Part shown: positions 60,130 to 64,000 of the stretch, piece by piece
Numbering within the stretch: position 1 is the stretch's first letter
How the letters are laid out: each line of letters opens with the position of its first letter
DNA from: Streptomyces sp. Go-475
GTDB taxonomy: Bacteria; Actinomycetota; Actinomycetes; Streptomycetales; Streptomycetaceae
DNA length: 64,000 nt
NCBI RefSeq assembly: GCF_003330845.1
Contig: NZ_CP026121.1
Coordinates: 5,065,501-5,129,500 of the forward strand
Reading direction: 5' to 3'
Translations under genes and position numbers: made by a program
Notes under the pieces: generated by a model
Told to the model about the DNA's origin: nothing
Seen by the model: only the letters and a program-made list of their open reading frames with translations
Databases searched by the model: none

Positions 60130-63100
60130 TTGGCCGCCTCGCGCAACGCCTCGACCGCGAATACGAACAACGGCGCCAGCACCGCCCCGCTGCGCATCTC
60201 TTTTGCAAAGATCAAGGAGCCTCTCGAGGTTCCCAACCTGCTCGCGCTGCAGACCGAGAGCTTCGACTGGCTGCTCGGCAACACGGCCTGGCAGAGTCGG
60301 GTCGAGGAGGCTCTGGAGAACGGTCAGGACGTCCCCACCAAGTCCGGGCTCGAGGAGATCTTCGAGGAGATCTCCCCGATCGAGGACTTCAGCGGGTCGA
60401 TGTCCCTGACGTTCCGGGACCACCGCTTCGAGCCGCCGAAGAACTCGATCGACGAGTGCAAGGAGCGCGACTTCACGTACGCGGCCCCGCTCTTCGTCAC
60501 GGCCGAGTTCACCAACAACGAGACCGGCGAGATCAAGTCCCAGACGGTCTTCATGGGCGACTTCCCGCTCATGACGAACAAGGGCACCTTCGTCATCAAC
60601 GGCACCGAGCGTGTCGTGGTGTCGCAGCTGGTCCGTTCCCCCGGTGTCTACTTCGACTCCTCCATCGACAAGACGTCCGACAAGGACATCTTCTCCGCCA
60701 AGATCATCCCGTCCCGGGGTGCCTGGCTGGAGATGGAGATCGACAAGCGCGACATGGTCGGTGTGCGCATCGACCGCAAGCGCAAGCAGTCCGTCACCGT
60801 CCTGCTCAAGGCGCTCGGCTGGACCACCGAGCAGATCCTCGAGGAGTTCGGCGAGTACGAGTCCATGCGCGCCACCCTGGAGAAGGACCACACCCAGGGC
60901 CAGGACGACGCGCTGCTCGACATCTACCGCAAGCTGCGTCCGGGCGAGCCCCCCACGCGTGAGGCCGCGCAGACGCTGCTCGAGAACCTGTACTTCAACC
61001 CCAAGCGCTACGACCTGGCCAAGGTCGGCCGCTACAAGGTCAACAAGAAGCTGGGCACGGACACCCCGCTGGACGCCGGGATCCTGACCGTCGAGGACAT
61101 CATCGCGACGATCAAGTACCTGGTGAAGCTGCACGCCGGCGAGACCGAGACGGTCGGTGACAACGGCACCTCCGTCGTCGTCGAGACCGACGACATCGAC
61201 CACTTCGGCAACCGCCGTCTGCGCAGCGTCGGCGAGCTCATCCAGAACCAGGTCCGTACGGGTCTGGCGCGTATGGAGCGTGTCGTCCGCGAGCGGATGA
61301 CGACCCAGGACGTCGAGGCGATCACGCCGCAGACCCTGATCAACATCCGGCCGGTCGTCGCCTCCATCAAGGAGTTCTTCGGCACCAGCCAGCTGTCCCA
61401 GTTCATGGACCAGAACAACCCGCTGTCGGGTCTGACGCACAAGCGGCGTCTGTCCGCGCTCGGCCCGGGTGGTCTGTCCCGTGAGCGGGCCGGCTTCGAG
61501 GTCCGTGACGTGCACCCCTCGCACTACGGCCGCATGTGCCCGATCGAGACCCCTGAAGGCCCGAACATCGGTCTGATCGGCTCGCTCGCCACCTACGGCC
61601 GCGTGAACGCGTTCGGTTTCGTCGAGACCCCGTACCGCAAGGTGTTCGAGGGCCAGGTCACCGACCAGGTCGACTACCTCACGGCCGACGAGGAGGACCG
61701 CTTCGTCATCGCGCAGGCCAACGCGCCGCTGACGGACGACCTCCGCTTCGCCGAGGCCCGCGTGCTGGTCCGCCGCAAGGGCGGCGAGGTCGACTACGTC
61801 GGCCCCGAGGACGTGGACTACATGGACGTCTCGCCGCGCCAGATGGTGTCGGTCGCGACCGCCATGATCCCCTTCCTGGAGCACGACGACGCCAACCGTG
61901 CCCTCATGGGCGCGAACATGATGCGTCAGGCCGTGCCGCTGATTAAGTCCGAGTCCCCGCTCGTCGGCACCGGCATGGAGTACCGCTCCGCGGTCGACGC
62001 CGGCGACGTGGTCAAGGCCGAGAAGCCCGGTGTGGTCCAGGAGGTCTCCGCGGACTACATCACCACCGCCAACGACGACGGCACGTACATCACGTACCGC
62101 CTGGCCAAGTTCGCCCGCTCCAACCAGGGCACCTCGGTCAACCAGAAGGTCATCGTCAACGAGGGCGACCGGATCATCGAGGGCCAGGTCCTGGCCGACG
62201 GTCCGGCCACCCAGAACGGCGAGATGGCGCTGGGCAAGAACCTGCTCGTGGCGTTCATGCCGTGGGAGGGTCACAACTACGAGGACGCGATCATCCTGTC
62301 GCAGCGCCTCGTGCAGGACGACGTCCTCTCCTCGATCCACATCGAGGAGCACGAGGTCGACGCCCGTGACACCAAGCTCGGCCCCGAGGAGATCACCCGG
62401 GACATCCCGAACGTCTCCGAGGAGGTCCTCGCCGACCTCGACGAGCGCGGCATCATCCGCATCGGTGCCGAGGTCATCGCCGGTGACATCCTCGTCGGCA
62501 AGGTGACCCCCAAGGGTGAGACCGAGCTGACCCCCGAGGAGCGCCTGCTGCGCGCGATCTTCGGTGAGAAGGCCCGTGAGGTCCGTGACACCTCGCTGAA
62601 GGTGCCGCACGGCGAGACCGGCAAGGTCATCGGCGTCCGCGTCTTCGACCGCGAGGAGGGCGACGAGCTTCCCCCCGGTGTGAACCAGCTGGTGCGCGTC
62701 TACGTCGCGCAGAAGCGCAAGATCACCGACGGTGACAAGCTTGCCGGCCGCCACGGCAACAAGGGCGTCATCTCGAAGATCCTGCCGATCGAGGACATGC
62801 CGTTCCTGGAGGACGGCACCCCGGTCGACATCATCCTCAACCCGCTGGGTGTGCCGTCCCGAATGAACCCGGGACAGGTGCTGGAGATCCACCTCGGCTG
62901 GCTCGCCAGCCAGGGCTGGGACGTCTCCGGTCTGGCGGACGACTGGGCGCAGCGCCTGCAGGCGATCGACGCCGACCAGGTCCCGCCGCGGACCAACGTC
63001 GCGACGCCGGTCTTCGACGGTGCCCGCGAGGACGAGCTGGCCGGTCTGCTGAACCACACCATCCCGAACCGCGACGGCGAGCGCATGGTGCTCCCGTCCG

Positions 63101-63615
63101 GCAAGGCCCGGCTGTTCGACGGCCGCTCCGGTGAGCCGTTCCCGGACCCGATCTCGGTCGGGTACATGTACATCCTCAAGCTGCACCACCTGGTCGACGA
63201 CAAGCTGCACGCCCGCTCGACCGGCCCGTACTCCATGATCACCCAGCAGCCGCTGGGTGGTAAGGCCCAGTTCGGTGGCCAGCGCTTCGGTGAGATGGAG
63301 GTGTGGGCGCTGGAGGCGTACGGCGCCGCTTACGCCCTCCAGGAGCTGCTGACCATCAAGTCCGACGACGTCACCGGCCGCGTGAAGGTCTACGAGGCCA
63401 TCGTCAAGGGCGAGAACATCCCCGAGCCCGGCATCCCCGAGTCCTTCAAGGTGCTCATCAAGGAGATGCAGTCTCTCTGCCTGAACGTGGAGGTGCTGTC
63501 CAGCGACGGTATGTCCATCGAGATGCGTGACACCGACGAGGACGTCTTCCGCGCTGCGGAGGAGCTCGGCATCGACCTGTCCCGGCGCGAGCCGAGCAGC
63601 GTCGAAGAGGTCTGA
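60130..63615 (+). CDS. rpoB: RNA polymerase beta subunit
   Basis: The 1161-residue protein starts at TTG ([14 protein letters not shown]) after GGAAGGACCCC, as in S. coelicolor. The rifampicin region around residues 417-450 has the sensitive-type residues [23 protein letters not shown]. Later conserved parts include [39 protein letters not shown] and [20 protein letters not shown] for catalysis and beta' contacts. No rifampicin-resistance substitution or second-copy features are visible. rpoC follows after 98 bp. Confidence 0.98.
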   Translation: MAASRNASTANTNNGASTAPLRISFAKIKEPLEVPNLLALQTESFDWLLGNTAWQSRVEEALENGQDVPTKSGLEEIFEEISPIEDFSGSMSLTFRDHRFEPPKNSIDECKERDFTYAAPLFVTAEFTNNETGEIKSQTVFMGDFPLMTNKGTFVINGTERVVVSQLVRSPGVYFDSSIDKTSDKDIFSAKIIPSRGAWLEMEIDKRDMVGVRIDRKRKQSVTVLLKALGWTTEQILEEFGEYESMRATLEKDHTQGQDDALLDIYRKLRPGEPPTREAAQTLLENLYFNPKRYDLAKVGRYKVNKKLGTDTPLDAGILTVEDIIATIKYLVKLHAGETETVGDNGTSVVVETDDIDHFGNRRLRSVGELIQNQVRTGLARMERVVRERMTTQDVEAITPQTLINIRPVVASIKEFFGTSQLSQFMDQNNPLSGLTHKRRLSALGPGGLSRERAGFEVRDVHPSHYGRMCPIETPEGPNIGLIGSLATYGRVNAFGFVETPYRKVFEGQVTDQVDYLTADEEDRFVIAQANAPLTDDLRFAEARVLVRRKGGEVDYVGPEDVDYMDVSPRQMVSVATAMIPFLEHDDANRALMGANMMRQAVPLIKSESPLVGTGMEYRSAVDAGDVVKAEKPGVVQEVSADYITTANDDGTYITYRLAKFARSNQGTSVNQKVIVNEGDRIIEGQVLADGPATQNGEMALGKNLLVAFMPWEGHNYEDAIILSQRLVQDDVLSSIHIEEHEVDARDTKLGPEEITRDIPNVSEEVLADLDERGIIRIGAEVIAGDILVGKVTPKGETELTPEERLLRAIFGEKAREVRDTSLKVPHGETGKVIGVRVFDREEGDELPPGVNQLVRVYVAQKRKITDGDKLAGRHGNKGVISKILPIEDMPFLEDGTPVDIILNPLGVPSRMNPGQVLEIHLGWLASQGWDVSGLADDWAQRLQAIDADQVPPRTNVATPVFDGAREDELAGLLNHTIPNRDGERMVLPSGKARLFDGRSGEPFPDPISVGYMYILKLHHLVDDKLHARSTGPYSMITQQPLGGKAQFGGQRFGEMEVWALEAYGAAYALQELLTIKSDDVTGRVKVYEAIVKGENIPEPGIPESFKVLIKEMQSLCLNVEVLSSDGMSIEMRDTDEDVFRAAEELGIDLSRREPSSVEEV

Positions 63616-63624
63616 CGGGAGTTC

Positions 63625-63653
63625 GGCGGACCTTGGGAAACCCAAGGTCCGCC
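63625..63653 (+). other. Perfect hairpin between rpoB and rpoC
   Basis: GGCGGACCTTGGG and CCCAAGGTCCGCC form a 13-bp stem with an AAA loop, 9 bp after the rpoB stop. No T-run follows, so it is more likely an RNA-processing or stabilising element than a full terminator. Confidence 0.7.
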
Positions 63654-63706
63654 GGCCCCAGGACCCCCGTTTCAGACCACAGACTTACAACCCTGAGAGG
63701 GATTGA

Positions 63707-64000
<294 letters not shown>

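Noticed and set aside
60130..63615. rpoB as a rifampicin-resistant or second-copy type
   Set aside because: The rifampicin pocket has the usual sensitive residues and the gene sits in the standard rplL-rpoB-rpoC context.
59926..63645. A 1239-residue minus-strand frame opposite rpoB
   Set aside because: It is a third-position shadow of rpoB in high-GC DNA, rich in Leu, Val, Asp and Gly without family motifs.

Overview
The window is chromosomal DNA of a Streptomyces-type actinomycete. The GC content is very high, GTG starts are frequent, rpoB begins with TTG, and the order secE-nusG-rplK-rplA-(two lipoproteins)-rplJ-rplL-rpoB-rpoC is that of the Streptomyces core. From memory the whole stretch is collinear with roughly SCO4580 to SCO4655 of S. 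coelicolor. I could not run a search, so family names rest on motifs and on recalled homologues.

Layout. 0-10 kb: HAD phosphatase, a LysM cell-wall hydrolase behind a c-di-AMP (ydaO) riboswitch, a long-chain polyprenyl diphosphate synthase, a LolA-like secreted protein with an ABC-2 exporter, a flavodoxin-like reductase, a degenerate P-loop protein opposite a TPR-like protein, and a secreted M28 aminopeptidase. 10-15.7 kb: a run of small regulator/effector pairs (VOC/CGNR, HxlR/MFS, NmrA-type reductase/QorR-like HxlR) with palindromic operators in the gaps, plus an EamA/RarD permease whose tail overlaps the MFS gene by 229 bp. 15.7-22.5 kb: 2-oxoacid:ferredoxin oxidoreductase (korAB), then one NarL-type response regulator and two tandem paralogous histidine kinases. 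22.7-33 kb: a partial complex I operon, nuoA-B-C-H-I-J-K-L-M-N, with no nuoD, E, F or G. nuoC is followed by an out-of-frame repetitive Ala/Pro/Ser/Arg-rich tail that looks like the separated 3' part of the same gene. 33-36 kb: HtpX protease, YccF, GlsB-type protein, YajQ, tRNA-Tyr.

36-45.4 kb is the accessory stretch. It begins at tRNA-Tyr, the known attB of the integrative element SLP1, apparently unoccupied here. It holds a broken aldo/keto reductase, a secreted HNH nuclease, a second polyprenyl synthase, an ABC exporter, 25-bp tandem repeats, small secreted proteins including a CAP-domain protein, a class I terpene synthase, a frameshifted gene remnant, an SDR and an amidohydrolase lacking expected metal ligands. 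The polyprenyl synthase and terpene synthase are the best candidate for an undescribed natural-product locus.

45.6-64 kb returns to the conserved core: tRNA-Thr, tRNA-Met, rpmG, a MaoC pair resembling mycobacterial HadAB, a TetR/MFS efflux module with two matching operators, murB, adenosine deaminase, aspartate aminotransferase, tRNA-Trp, then the secretion/transcription/ribosome block. That block has an L10 leader with a terminator-like attenuator before rplJ, a clear promoter and long leader before rpoB, and a perfect 13-bp hairpin between rpoB and rpoC. rpoC runs off the window.
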